This document shows, piece after piece, positions 1 through 7,082 of a stretch of 20,306 nt of DNA (position 1 is its first letter; each line of letters begins with the position of its first letter). The stretch covers positions 1-20,306 of the forward strand of contig CAMWTG010000013.1 in the NCBI GenBank assembly GCA_947177115.1, read 5' to 3'. Source of the DNA: an uncultured Clostridia bacterium. Lineage in GTDB: Bacteria; Bacillota; Clostridia; Oscillospirales; Oscillospiraceae. Under the pieces are notes generated by a model that saw only the letters and a program-made list of their open reading frames with translations, was not told the DNA's origin and searched no databases. Position numbers and translations under genes: made by a program.

Positions 1-1371
1 GGCACCACCACCGCCACCCTGCTGGCCCAGGCCATCGTGGGCGAGGGCCTGAAGAACCTTGCCGCCGGGGCCAACCCCATTGTCATGAAGAAGGGCATTG
101 CCAAGGCCGTAGAGGCCGCTGTGGCCTCCGTCAAGGAGGGCGCTCAGAAGGTCAACGGCACCGATGATATCGCCCGCGTGGGCACCGTGTCCTCCGGCGA
201 TGCCATGATCGGCAAGCTCATCGCCGAGGCCATGGAGAAGGTCTCCGCCGATGGCGTTATCACCATCGAGGAGTCCAAGACCTCCGAGACCTACAGCGAG
301 GTCGTGGAGGGCATGATGTTCGACCGCGGCTATATCTCCCCCTATATGGCTACCGATATGGAGAAGATGGAAGCCGTTGTGGACGATGCTTATATCCTGA
401 TCACCGATAAGAAGATCTCCGTGATCGCCGACATCCTGCCCCTGCTGGAGCAGATGGTCCAGTCCGGCAAGAAGATGGTCATCATCGCCGAGGACGTGGA
501 GGGCGAGGCCCTGAGCACCCTGCTGGTGAACCGTCTGCGCGGCACCCTGAACGTGGTGTGCGTCAAGGCTCCCGGCTTCGGCGACCGCCGCAAGGAGATG
601 CTGCAGGATATTGCCATCCTCACCGGCGGCCAGGTCATCAGCGAGGAGCTGGGCTATGAGCTGAAGACTGCCGACCTCTCCATGCTGGGCCGCGCCCGTC
701 AGGTGAAGGTCACCAAGGAGAACACCGTTATTGTGGACGGCGCTGGCGACAGCCAGGCTATCAAGGACCGCGTGGCCCAGATCCGCAGCCAGATCGGCGT
801 GACCACCTCCGACTACGACAAGGAGAAGCTCCAGGAGCGTCTGGCCAAGATGGCCGGAGGCGTGGCCGTTATCAAGGTCGGCGCCGCTACCGAGACCGAG
901 ATGAAGGAGAAGAAGCTCCGCATTGAGGACGCTCTGAACGCCACCAAGGCCGCTGTGGAAGAGGGCATCGTCTCCGGCGGCGGCACCGTGTTCGTCAATG
1001 CCATCCCCGCCGTTGAGAAGCTGGTGGAGGAGCTGGAAGGCGATGAGAAGACCGGCGCACGCATTATCGCCAAGGCCCTGGAGGCCCCCATCCGCCAGAT
1101 TGCCGCCAACGCCGGCCTGGACGGCTCCGTGGTTCTGGAGAACGTGAAGAAGGCCGACAAGGGTACCGGCTTCGATGCCTACAAGGAGGAGTATGTGGAC
1201 ATGATCGCCGCGGGCATCGTCGATCCCGCCAAGGTCACCCGCTCCGCTCTGGAGAACGCCGCCTCCGTGGCCGCCATGGTGCTGACCACCGAGTCCCTGG
1301 TGGCCGACAAGCCCGAGCCTCCCGCTCCCGCCCCCGCAGGCGGCGACATGGGCATGGGCGGTATGTACTAA
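1..1371 (+). CDS. groEL: Chaperonin GroEL, 3' part (5' end outside window)
   Basis: This is the large subunit of the ATP-dependent cytosolic folding chamber. The reading frame is open from base 1 and begins at GTTTATLLAQAI, which matches the ATP-binding segment near residue 88 of E. coli GroEL, so roughly 87 N-terminal residues lie outside the window and 456 are present. Visible family marks are the apical-domain stretch around KMVIIAEDVEGEALSTL, the ATPase segment IEDALNATKAAVEEG containing the catalytic Asp equivalent to D398, the SGGG turn after it, and a C-terminal tail ending in GGDMGMGGMY, the usual flexible Gly/Met tail. The ATG at 37 is internal, not a start. The stop is TAA at 1369-1371, followed 29 bases later by a strong terminator. 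Upstream groES and any CIRCE operator would be outside the window. Nothing looks damaged. Confidence 0.98.
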   Translation, partial: GTTTATLLAQAIVGEGLKNLAAGANPIVMKKGIAKAVEAAVASVKEGAQKVNGTDDIARVGTVSSGDAMIGKLIAEAMEKVSADGVITIEESKTSETYSEVVEGMMFDRGYISPYMATDMEKMEAVVDDAYILITDKKISVIADILPLLEQMVQSGKKMVIIAEDVEGEALSTLLVNRLRGTLNVVCVKAPGFGDRRKEMLQDIAILTGGQVISEELGYELKTADLSMLGRARQVKVTKENTVIVDGAGDSQAIKDRVAQIRSQIGVTTSDYDKEKLQERLAKMAGGVAVIKVGAATETEMKEKKLRIEDALNATKAAVEEGIVSGGGTVFVNAIPAVEKLVEELEGDEKTGARIIAKALEAPIRQIAANAGLDGSVVLENVKKADKGTGFDAYKEEYVDMIAAGIVDPAKVTRSALENAASVAAMVLTTESLVADKPEPPAPAPAGGDMGMGGMY

Positions 1372-1400
1372 GAGAACACCCGCTGTTAGAAGCAAATCAA

Positions 1401-1440
1401 GCCGCCGTCCACAGATTTGTGGACGGCGGCTCTTGTTATT
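1401..1440 (+). terminator. Intrinsic terminator of groEL
   Basis: A perfect 13-bp stem (1401-1413 with 1418-1430) and a GATT loop are followed by the T-rich run TCTTGTTATT. Position and shape fit a Rho-independent terminator closing the groEL transcript. Confidence 0.9.
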
Positions 1441-1451
1441 TCCGGTATAAA

Positions 1452-1595
1452 ATGGTATACATTCGCGTACTGGAAGAAGGCTGGGGTGGCAGCACCGACT
1501 TTACGGTCGTTCTACTCCTAATGAGGATGACCGGCGAGTGGAAGTGCGCTGCCAAGACTTACAACCAAAATTCCAACACCATTCAGAAGAAATAA
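1452..1595 (+). pseudogene. Remnant resembling the C-terminus of an NTF2/lumazine-binding-like protein
   Basis: A 47-codon open stretch starts at ATG 1452 and ends at TAA 1593-1595. It reads VYIRVLEEGWGGSTDFTVVL, then MTGEWKCAAKTYNQNSNTIQ. The pattern W-G-G-x-x-D-F-x(n)-G-E-W-K-x-x-x-K-x-Y/F-x-x-N is what I know from the C-terminal strands of NTF2-like/Lumazine_bd_2 proteins (about 120-130 residues), so the first two thirds of the gene would be missing. There is no ribosome site before the ATG, and the match begins abruptly just after the groEL terminator. This suggests a deletion scar rather than a working small gene. The family call is from memory of the motif, so confidence is moderate. 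Confidence 0.5.
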
Positions 1596-1699
1596 ATCAA
1601 CATACAGCAGCCGGTCGTAAAATTTTCGGTTTGATTTGACAGAGTTATTTTAAAAATCCGATCTGATCTCAAAAACAGGTGGATGATATTTTGACCATC

Positions 1700-1731
1700 T
1701 TCTTGAAAAACAAGAACTCTTATGCTATACT
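1700..1731 (+). promoter_or_regulatory. Promoter of the phosphodiesterase/MFS operon with overlapping dyad
   Basis: A -35 box TTGAAA (1703-1708), a 17-bp spacer and -10 TATACT (1726-1731) preceded by TG one base upstream (extended -10) form a good vegetative promoter. A perfect dyad TTCTTG-aaaaa-CAAGAA (1700-1716) covers the -35 box and could be an operator. The transcript start would be near 1738, about 39 bases before the ATG. Apart from this promoter I see nothing else in 1596-1776. Confidence 0.65.
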
Positions 1732-1776
1732 CTGCGCAATGGCTCCGGCCAATTCTTAAAAAGCAGGGAATGAAGA

Positions 1777-2550
1777 ATGATGAGTGAAAAAGTTCTATTG
1801 ATCCTGGCCGATGGGATGCGACCGGACGCGTTGGGAGGCATCCCGTTCGTGGAGCAGCTCCTGGAGCGCAGCGCGTACACCATGGGCGCACAGACGGTCT
1901 TTCCGTCTATTACGCTGCCCTGCCACATGTCGTTGTTCCACAGCGTAACCCCCCAGCGGCACGGCACCACCATCAACACCTACATGCCCCAGGTGCGGCC
2001 CATCAACGGGCTCTGTGAGCAGCTGGCGCTGGCGGGAAAAACGTCCGCCTTCTTCTATGAGTGGCATGAACTGCGGGATCTGGTCCGCCCCGGTTCGCTG
2101 ACGCACAGCTTCTTTTACAACAACGCGGACAAGCTGAAGGTCCCCTCGGTCACCGCAGATGCAGCGATCCGGTATCTGACGGAGGAATCACCGGATTTCG
2201 CGTTCCTGTATTTCGAGCTTCCCGACCACATGGGCCACAGCAGTGAGAGCGGATGGATGGGGCCGGAATACAGGCAAGCCGTCCGGACGGTCTGGGAGCA
2301 AATCCAGCGGGTAATGGCAGAGGTGGAAGACACATACTCTGTCATCATCACCGCCGACCACGGCGGCCACGACCGGACCCATGGGACCGCTATGCCGGAG
2401 GACATGACCATCCCGGTCATCTGCTGCGGGAAAATATTCCAGCCCGGGGAGATCCAGCGGACCGTCAGCATCAAGGACCTGGCCCCCACGGTCGCAAAAA
2501 TACTCGGTGCGGCACCTGCAGCGGCGTGGGAAGGAGTCGCTCTCGTATGA
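1777..2550 (+). CDS. Alkaline-phosphatase-superfamily phosphodiesterase/nucleotide pyrophosphatase-like enzyme
   Basis: The 257-residue protein has the two-metal layout of the NPP branch of the alkaline phosphatase superfamily, which cleaves phosphodiester or pyrophosphate bonds. Visible elements in order: LILADGMRPD with metal Asp12; FPSITLPCHM with likely nucleophile Thr46; LPDHMGH with Asp150 and His154; TADHGGHD with Asp194 and His195; and THG with His202. No signal peptide or membrane segment is visible, so it should be cytosolic and act on an imported substrate; many NPPs are extracytoplasmic and longer (about 400 residues). The start at 1777 has AGGGA seven bases upstream; ATG 1780 is an equally possible start. 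Its stop overlaps the start of the next gene (ATGA), implying translational coupling with the transporter. The exact substrate is not determinable; organophosphate diesters are the natural guess. Confidence 0.85.
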   Translation: MMSEKVLLILADGMRPDALGGIPFVEQLLERSAYTMGAQTVFPSITLPCHMSLFHSVTPQRHGTTINTYMPQVRPINGLCEQLALAGKTSAFFYEWHELRDLVRPGSLTHSFFYNNADKLKVPSVTADAAIRYLTEESPDFAFLYFELPDHMGHSSESGWMGPEYRQAVRTVWEQIQRVMAEVEDTYSVIITADHGGHDRTHGTAMPEDMTIPVICCGKIFQPGEIQRTVSIKDLAPTVAKILGAAPAAAWEGVALV

Positions 2551-3779
2551 CGAAGCTGACTAACCAACGGGAGATCCAGCACATGACTCTCTTGTGTGCG
2601 GCGGTCTATTTTACCAGCTATCTCTCCCGGATCAACTTTGGCGCGGTCATCCTGGAAATCGTCCAGGCGGAGGGCTGGTCGAAGCCAGAGGTTTCTTTGG
2701 CGGTGACTATCAGCTTCGTCACCTACGGCGTGGGGCAACTGGCTAGCGGCTGGCTCGGCGACAAGGTCAGTCCCAGACTCCTGATCTTCATCGGGCTCCT
2801 GATGACTGCCGCCATGAATCTCCTGATCCCCTTCTGTCCCGGCGCGGGCCCCATGTCTGTGGTCTGGGGAATCAACGGCTTTGCCCAAGCGTTGCTGTGG
2901 CCGCCGCTGGTGAAGACCATGATCAGCGTCTTTACCAACGAGGTGTACCAGCAAGCCAGCGTCCGGGTGTCCTGGGGCAGTTCCTTCGGGACTATTGCCA
3001 TCTATCTGGCCGCGCCGCTGTGCATCCTGCTTTCCGGCTGGCGAAGCGTATTCCTAATCGCAGCAGGCGCTTGTGCCGTGATGGCCGTTGTATGGCTGGT
3101 TGCCTGCGGCAGGGTAGAAAAGCGCTTGGGGCAGGACAGAACGGAGCCTCCGGCGGCGCGCCTGACGGAGCCAGGACTCCGGCCCTCCACCGGGACACGG
3201 GTGACGCTGGCCGGGATCATGGTTGCGATCATCTGCCAGGGGGCGCTGCGGGACGGCGTGACTACCTGGATGCCTAGCCTTATTGCGGAGACCTACCAAC
3301 TGGGCAGCAGCGTCTCCATCCTGACCGGTGTGATCCTGCCGGTGTTCAGCATTGTGTGCTTCCAGCTCGCCCATTGGCTGAACAATCGGCTGGTACGCAG
3401 TGAGCTTCTGCTCTCCGGAGAGATTTTTCTCGTTGGTGCCGCCTGTGCGGTGCTGCTGCGGCTGACGGCCTCCTGGCAGGCAGCGCTCTCCGTAATCCTT
3501 TCCGCGGCGCTGACGGGGGGTATGCACGGGATCAACCTGCTGCTCATCTGCATGATCCCGTCCCATTTTGCCAGATATGGCAATGTATCCGCTATATCCG
3601 GGTCCTTGAACGCCTGCACCTATGTTGGCAGCGCACTTTCCACCTACGGCACCGCGTTCCTCTCGGACCGCTTCGGCTGGAACGTCATCCTGAGTGCCTG
3701 GGCAGGCACCGCACTGGTGGGCGCAGCGGTCTGCATCGCCTTCTCCAAGCGATGGGAACGGATACGTCTCAAGGATTGA
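2547..3779 (+). CDS. MFS transporter, organophosphate antiporter (OPA)-like
   Basis: This is a 410-residue polytopic membrane protein with about 12 hydrophobic segments and a charged central loop (around residues 190-215). The motif-A-like GWLGDKVSPRLL begins near residue 68. The segment WGINGFAQALLWPPLVKTMI resembles the WxxNGxxQxxGWPP signature of GlpT/UhpT-type phosphate-ester antiporters, so I place it near the OPA family. The start ATG at 2547 overlaps the phosphodiesterase stop by four bases and relies on coupling; the frame is open further upstream, but only as a shadow of the preceding gene. The pair suggests uptake of a phosphate ester or diester followed by cytosolic hydrolysis. Specificity is inferred, and a general MFS sugar or anion carrier remains possible. 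Confidence 0.85.
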   Translation: MTKLTNQREIQHMTLLCAAVYFTSYLSRINFGAVILEIVQAEGWSKPEVSLAVTISFVTYGVGQLASGWLGDKVSPRLLIFIGLLMTAAMNLLIPFCPGAGPMSVVWGINGFAQALLWPPLVKTMISVFTNEVYQQASVRVSWGSSFGTIAIYLAAPLCILLSGWRSVFLIAAGACAVMAVVWLVACGRVEKRLGQDRTEPPAARLTEPGLRPSTGTRVTLAGIMVAIICQGALRDGVTTWMPSLIAETYQLGSSVSILTGVILPVFSIVCFQLAHWLNNRLVRSELLLSGEIFLVGAACAVLLRLTASWQAALSVILSAALTGGMHGINLLLICMIPSHFARYGNVSAISGSLNACTYVGSALSTYGTAFLSDRFGWNVILSAWAGTALVGAAVCIAFSKRWERIRLKD

Positions 3780-3796
3780 CCCTGTTGGAAACTGGC

Positions 3797-3816
3797 AAAA
3801 TGCCCTGGGGCATTTT
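3797..3816. terminator. Weak bidirectional hairpin after the MFS gene
   Basis: AAAATGCC (3797-3804) pairs with GGCATTTT (3809-3816) around a CTGG loop, 17 bases after the MFS stop. The A-rich left and T-rich right flanks look like a short bidirectional terminator, though the T run is only four bases. The stretch from here to 3967 holds no gene I can support. Confidence 0.45.
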
Positions 3817-4013
3817 CGGCCTGTCAAAAAACTACCCTTTAGTTGGGGATGACATGGACATGTCCGACTCCCTCGAGGCTGCTTCCGTGGCACCCATCAG
3901 GGAAATTGCCGTGGTCGTAACGAGCGCCGTGCAGACGATTGCCTTGAAGATGGATGATACTTCCTAAGGAACCTCTGATTTAATCAGCCCTGCCCCACAA
4001 GGAAGAAATATGG

Positions 4014-4019
4014 TATAAT
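4014..4019 (+). promoter_or_regulatory. Transposase promoter -10 (extended)
   Basis: TGGTATAAT is a consensus -10 with the extended TG, 34 bases before the transposase ATG. No good -35 lies 17 bases upstream. The ribosome site GGGAGGAG (4038-4045) follows. Confidence 0.5.
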
Positions 4020-4052
4020 AGCAGCAAGAAAGAGATAGGGAGGAGCCCGAAA

Positions 4053-4688
4053 ATGGAACAGGAAACCTTTACGGATATGGAGTATAGCAGCCGCAAGAAG
4101 AAAACGAAGCGAGAAGAGTTTCTGGAGATTATGGAAGACATCATCCCGTGGGAGGAGTGGGCAGGCATCATTGCGCCCTACTATCCCCAGGGGAAACGAG
4201 GCCGTCCGCCAATGGGGATCGAGAAAATGCTGCGGATGTACCTGCTCCAGATATGGCTCCATCTGTCGGACCCATCAACAGAAGACGCAATTTATGACAG
4301 CTATGCCATGCGGAAATTCACCGGGATCAACTTCCTGACAGAAAGCGTGCCGGATGAGACAATACTGTGCAAGTTCCGCCATTTAAGGTCTGAAGTGACC
4401 AGCAACGCCCGCCTTTCCAGCATTGATTACCGTATTAACCGCCGTCCTGATTCCCTCACTCGAGTTTCTGACAGGGCGATTGACTGGGAAAGGCATATTG
4501 AATATCTCAAGTCCTCTGTACGCTGCAAGGTGGAGCATGTCTTCCGGATCATCAAATGTCAGTTTGGATACAGAAAAACCGTGTACCGCGGGCTCCGGAA
4601 GAATGAGAATCGTTTATACGCGATGTTTGCCTGCGCCAATTTATATGCGCTTGCCAGGGCTGGAAGGAATCTCTCTCCTGCCTGGTAA
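4053..4688 (+). pseudogene. IS5-family transposase with in-frame internal deletion
   Basis: The 211-residue product keeps the N-terminal DUF772-type region (WEEWAGIIAPYYPQGKRGRP, then the ML-RMYLLQ and AMRKFTGI segments, up to VPDETILCKFRHL). It also keeps the C-terminal DDE-domain end (DYRINRRP, DRAIDWERHIEYLKSSVRCK, VEHVFRIIKCQFGYRKTVYR, ACANLYALARAGR). Full-length relatives are about 320-340 residues. The missing part, after FRHL near base 4388, normally holds the two catalytic aspartates; the Glu of VEHVFRIIK remains. The reading frame is preserved across the junction, but the protein cannot catalyse transposition. The reading frame of the deletion and both element ends are visible; the size of the missing piece is estimated from family knowledge. 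Confidence 0.85.
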
Positions 4689-4824
4689 AGGGGGAACTGC
4701 GCCCTTTTACAGGGTCCGGGGGAGCTTACCAGTAAAAATCGCTCCTGCTGCTTCCTACTTGCTTGGACTTTTCTGCACTGCACGCAGAACATTGCTTGAA
4801 ATTGGTGATTTATTCAGAGGTTCC

Positions 4825-5221
4825 CTAGTTTCGCACTTACACACGGCTTGTGCAATATTCATTTTTCAAACAAGCCCTAACCATTCTCAACTAACTTCGC
4901 TCACAAAATTTGCAGGCGGCTTTTGTGCGGATTTCACAAAAGAGATAAACTACAACTGAAAGCAGAATTGTTGGCAGCAACCTTGGGAGGCAGATCATAT
5001 CTGCCTCCCAAGGTTGCTGCGGATTTTCCTGTTTGTCATGAATCAAAAAGAACTTTACCCTCGAGACTAAGACCACTGCTATTCCTGGAGTTCTGCCTGG
5101 TAAGGATATTGCACTTTTAGGCAGGGAATAGCGTGAAATGCTGCCCTTCGGTGGGCAAGACCGGCAAATGAACTTGTGTAGGTTGACAAAAAGTGAGCGA
5201 AAACATTGGAATAACGGACAA
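4825..5221. other. Intergenic stretch without a supported gene
   Basis: Between the IS right end and the ABC operon promoter there is AT-richer DNA with short unrelated open frames only. It holds an 8-bp stem CTTTTGTG/CACAAAAG (4920-4942) and a much stronger hairpin at 4974-5020. It may be the 3' remnant region of something lost when the IS arrived. I see no RNA gene here. Confidence 0.5.
4974..5020. terminator. 22-bp perfect hairpin, terminator-like
   Basis: Bases 4974-4995 are the exact reverse complement of 4999-5020 with a 3-base loop (CAT). It is followed by GGATTTTCCTGTTT, a weak T-rich tail. It is unusually long and perfect for a simple terminator, and no gene ends directly before it on the + strand except the IS transposase. 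It could be a transcription barrier or an unrelated repeat. Confidence 0.55.
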
Positions 5222-5266
5222 TTGACTTTCTATATAACTTGTCTTATTATATATACAATAAGACAA
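5222..5266 (+). promoter_or_regulatory. Promoter and palindromic operator of the ABC transporter operon
   Basis: TTGACT (5222-5227), a 17-bp spacer and TATTAT (5245-5250) make a strong promoter. A perfect palindrome overlaps the -10: TTGTCTTATT (5239-5248) and AATAAGACAA (5257-5266) around 8 bp. A repressor bound there would block RNA polymerase. The GntR/UTRA regulator encoded at 10230-11000 is the obvious candidate, by position only. The transcript would start near 5257, about 38 bases before the first ATG. Confidence 0.75.
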
Positions 5267-5294
5267 ATAAATAATGATGCCGGAGGTGGCGATA

Positions 5295-6161
5295 ATGAAA
5301 CGAAAAGGTCTGCGCCAGTTTGAGCCGCTGGTGTATTTGTTCCCAGCCCTGCTCTTTTTCCTTCTGTTCACGTATTATCCCTTCATTAAGACAGTGTTTA
5401 ACAGCTTCTTCCTGACGAATTTTATGGGCGTACGGCGGGAATTCGTTGGACCGGAAAATTACATCCGCATCCTGCAGGACAAGGACTTTTTGGCGGCAGT
5501 AAAAAACACCTTTATCTACGTGATTACCTCTGTGCCCGTTTCTGTTCTGATCGCCCTGGTGCTTGCTATGGTGGCCAGCCGAAAAACGCTCTGCTCGCCT
5601 GTTTATGAGACAATGTATGCCCTGCCGATGGCAATGTCTTCCTCTGTGTGCGCAATGATTTTCGAGCTGATGTACAACCCTTCTCTGGGTATCCTGAACG
5701 AGATCCTGGGAACCAACATCAGCTGGCTGACGGACAGCCGGTTTACGATCTATGCTATCAGCTTCATATCCGTGTGGATGAACATCGGCTACAATTTCCT
5801 GTTCCTGCTGGCCGCCGTCCGGAATGTTCCCTCCGATTTGATCGAGGCGGCCACTATGGAGGGGACAGGCCCCATCCGGCTGACCACCAGGATCATCCTG
5901 CCGATCATTTCCCCCACGGTGTTCTTCCTGATTATCAACTCTCTGGCCAAGAGCATGATGATGTCCGGACTGGTGATCATCCTGTCCGATGGCGGGCGGA
6001 GCGGCAGCGCATCCACGATGATCTCCTATATGTATACCCAGTCGGTGAATGCGCAGAACTATAACAACGGCTACGCCGCCGCCGTGGTTGCCTTTATTAT
6101 AACCTTTGCGCTGATGCTGCTCAGCTTCGGGTTTGAGAAGAAATACGTCAATTACGACTGA
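5295..6161 (+). CDS. Carbohydrate ABC transporter permease, UgpA/MalF-like
   Basis: This 288-residue inner-membrane permease is the first gene of the operon. It has an N-terminal hydrophobic segment (LVYLFPALLFFLLFTYYPFI), then several more, and the cytoplasmic coupling loop EAATMEGTGPIRLTTRIILP. That is the EAA motif (EAA-x3-G-x9-I-x-LP) that docks the ATPase. The segment FVGPENYIRILQD is typical of sugar and glycerol-3-phosphate permeases (CUT1 family). I place the start at ATG 5295 because GGAGGTG (5282-5288) sits six bases before it; ATGs at 5274 and 5277 lie upstream of that site. Overall it resembles UgpA. It should pair with the next gene to form the channel. No ATPase gene is in the window, so a shared MsmK/UgpC-type ATPase elsewhere is likely. 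Confidence 0.93.
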   Translation: MKRKGLRQFEPLVYLFPALLFFLLFTYYPFIKTVFNSFFLTNFMGVRREFVGPENYIRILQDKDFLAAVKNTFIYVITSVPVSVLIALVLAMVASRKTLCSPVYETMYALPMAMSSSVCAMIFELMYNPSLGILNEILGTNISWLTDSRFTIYAISFISVWMNIGYNFLFLLAAVRNVPSDLIEAATMEGTGPIRLTTRIILPIISPTVFFLIINSLAKSMMMSGLVIILSDGGRSGSASTMISYMYTQSVNAQNYNNGYAAAVVAFIITFALMLLSFGFEKKYVNYD

Positions 6162-6175
6162 GGGGAGGGGTTACG

Positions 6176-7021
6176 ATGGAACATATTGCAAACGCAAAGG
6201 CGAAAAAAGATCTGGGGAAGATCGCGTTTCAGGCTGCGGCGGTCCTGCTGGGAGTGCTGGTATTATTCCCCGTCATTTACTGTTTCTTTGTGTCCTTCAT
6301 GATGCCCAATCAGATCCAGTCCATCCCGCCCACCATTTTTCCGAAGCAGTGGACCCTGGCCAACTACTGGAACGTGATGGAAACAACGACCATCGGGCGG
6401 TTTATGATCAACTCTCTGATCCTGGCCGGGGCCAGTAGCGTGATCCGGCTGATCACCGCCTCCTTTGCTGCCTTTGCCTTCGCTTTTTATGAGTTCAAGG
6501 GGCGCAATGTGCTTTTCATGCTGTGTTTGGGCACGGTGATGATCCCCTCCGATGTGGTGCTGGTGACCAACTACCAGACGATCTCACGGATGGGGCTGGT
6601 AAATACCTATATTGGCATGATGAGCGTGTTCTGCGTGTCCGCCATGAATATCTTTATGATGCGGCAGAACTTCCTGACCTTTTCCAAAACGCTTCAGGAG
6701 GCGGCCTATGTGGACGGGTGCAGCAATATCCGGTTTTTCTTCAAGATCCTGCTCCCCACCTCCACGCCGGTGCTGACCACGGTGTTCATCTCCTCGTTTA
6801 TCAGCACCTGGAACACCTACCTGTGGCCCATGTTGGTGACCAATAATCCGCTGATGCGGACGGTGCAGGTGGGCGTGACCATGCTCAACAATGAGGACGG
6901 CAACGTCTACGGCCCCATTATGGCGGCATCCATGATGGTCCTGGTTCCCACGGCAATGATATTCCTGATCTTCCGAAAGAAAATTGTCAGCGGTATGATG
7001 GGCGGAGCCATTAAGGGCTGA
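6176..7021 (+). CDS. Carbohydrate ABC transporter permease, UgpE/MalG-like
   Basis: This 281-residue membrane protein starts 14 bases after the first permease, with a GGGAGGGG ribosome site. Hydrophobic segments begin at LLGVLVLFPVIYCFFVSFMM. The MalG/UgpE-type feature IPSDVVLVTNYQTISRMGLV sits in the middle, and the EAA loop reads EAAYVDGCSNIRFFFKILLP. The later STWNTYLWPMLVTN matches the WNxYLWPL segment of UgpE. It forms a heterodimeric channel with the preceding permease. Sequence flavour in both permeases and in the binding protein points to the glycerol-3-phosphate/sugar (Ugp-like) branch. That supports a phosphorylated or sugar-linked substrate but does not prove it. Confidence 0.93.
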   Translation: MEHIANAKAKKDLGKIAFQAAAVLLGVLVLFPVIYCFFVSFMMPNQIQSIPPTIFPKQWTLANYWNVMETTTIGRFMINSLILAGASSVIRLITASFAAFAFAFYEFKGRNVLFMLCLGTVMIPSDVVLVTNYQTISRMGLVNTYIGMMSVFCVSAMNIFMMRQNFLTFSKTLQEAAYVDGCSNIRFFFKILLPTSTPVLTTVFISSFISTWNTYLWPMLVTNNPLMRTVQVGVTMLNNEDGNVYGPIMAASMMVLVPTAMIFLIFRKKIVSGMMGGAIKG

Positions 7022-7082
7022 TCCCGGAGCTGCTTACAATAAATGCAAGCCCTTGTGAACAAAAAAGATATGGAGGAGAACT

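Larger units (their letters stand above)
3968..4824 (+). mobile_element. IS5-family insertion sequence, internally deleted
   Basis: Terminal inverted repeats bound an 857-bp element: left GGAACCTCTGATTTAATCA, and right, read on the opposite strand, GGAACCTCTGAATAAATCA, identical at 17 of 19 positions. The GGAACCTCTGA start is typical of IS5-group ends. Flanking bases are CTAA (3964-3967) and CTAG (4825-4828). Both fit the YTAR target preferred by IS5-type elements, but they are not identical, so the duplication has mutated or the ends come from different events. The element carries one transposase gene lacking its middle. Intact ends mean it could in principle still be moved by a full-length relative elsewhere. 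Confidence 0.85.

Noticed and set aside
3752..3967. A 71-codon + strand frame between the MFS gene and the IS element
   Set aside because: It starts inside the MFS gene without a ribosome site, crosses a terminator-like hairpin and ends at the IS boundary. Its second half looks slightly protein-like but is unrecognised, so it is at most debris.
4423..4959. A 178-codon frame overlapping the transposase and running past the IS end
   Set aside because: It is out of frame with the recognisable transposase and has no ribosome site or family resemblance.
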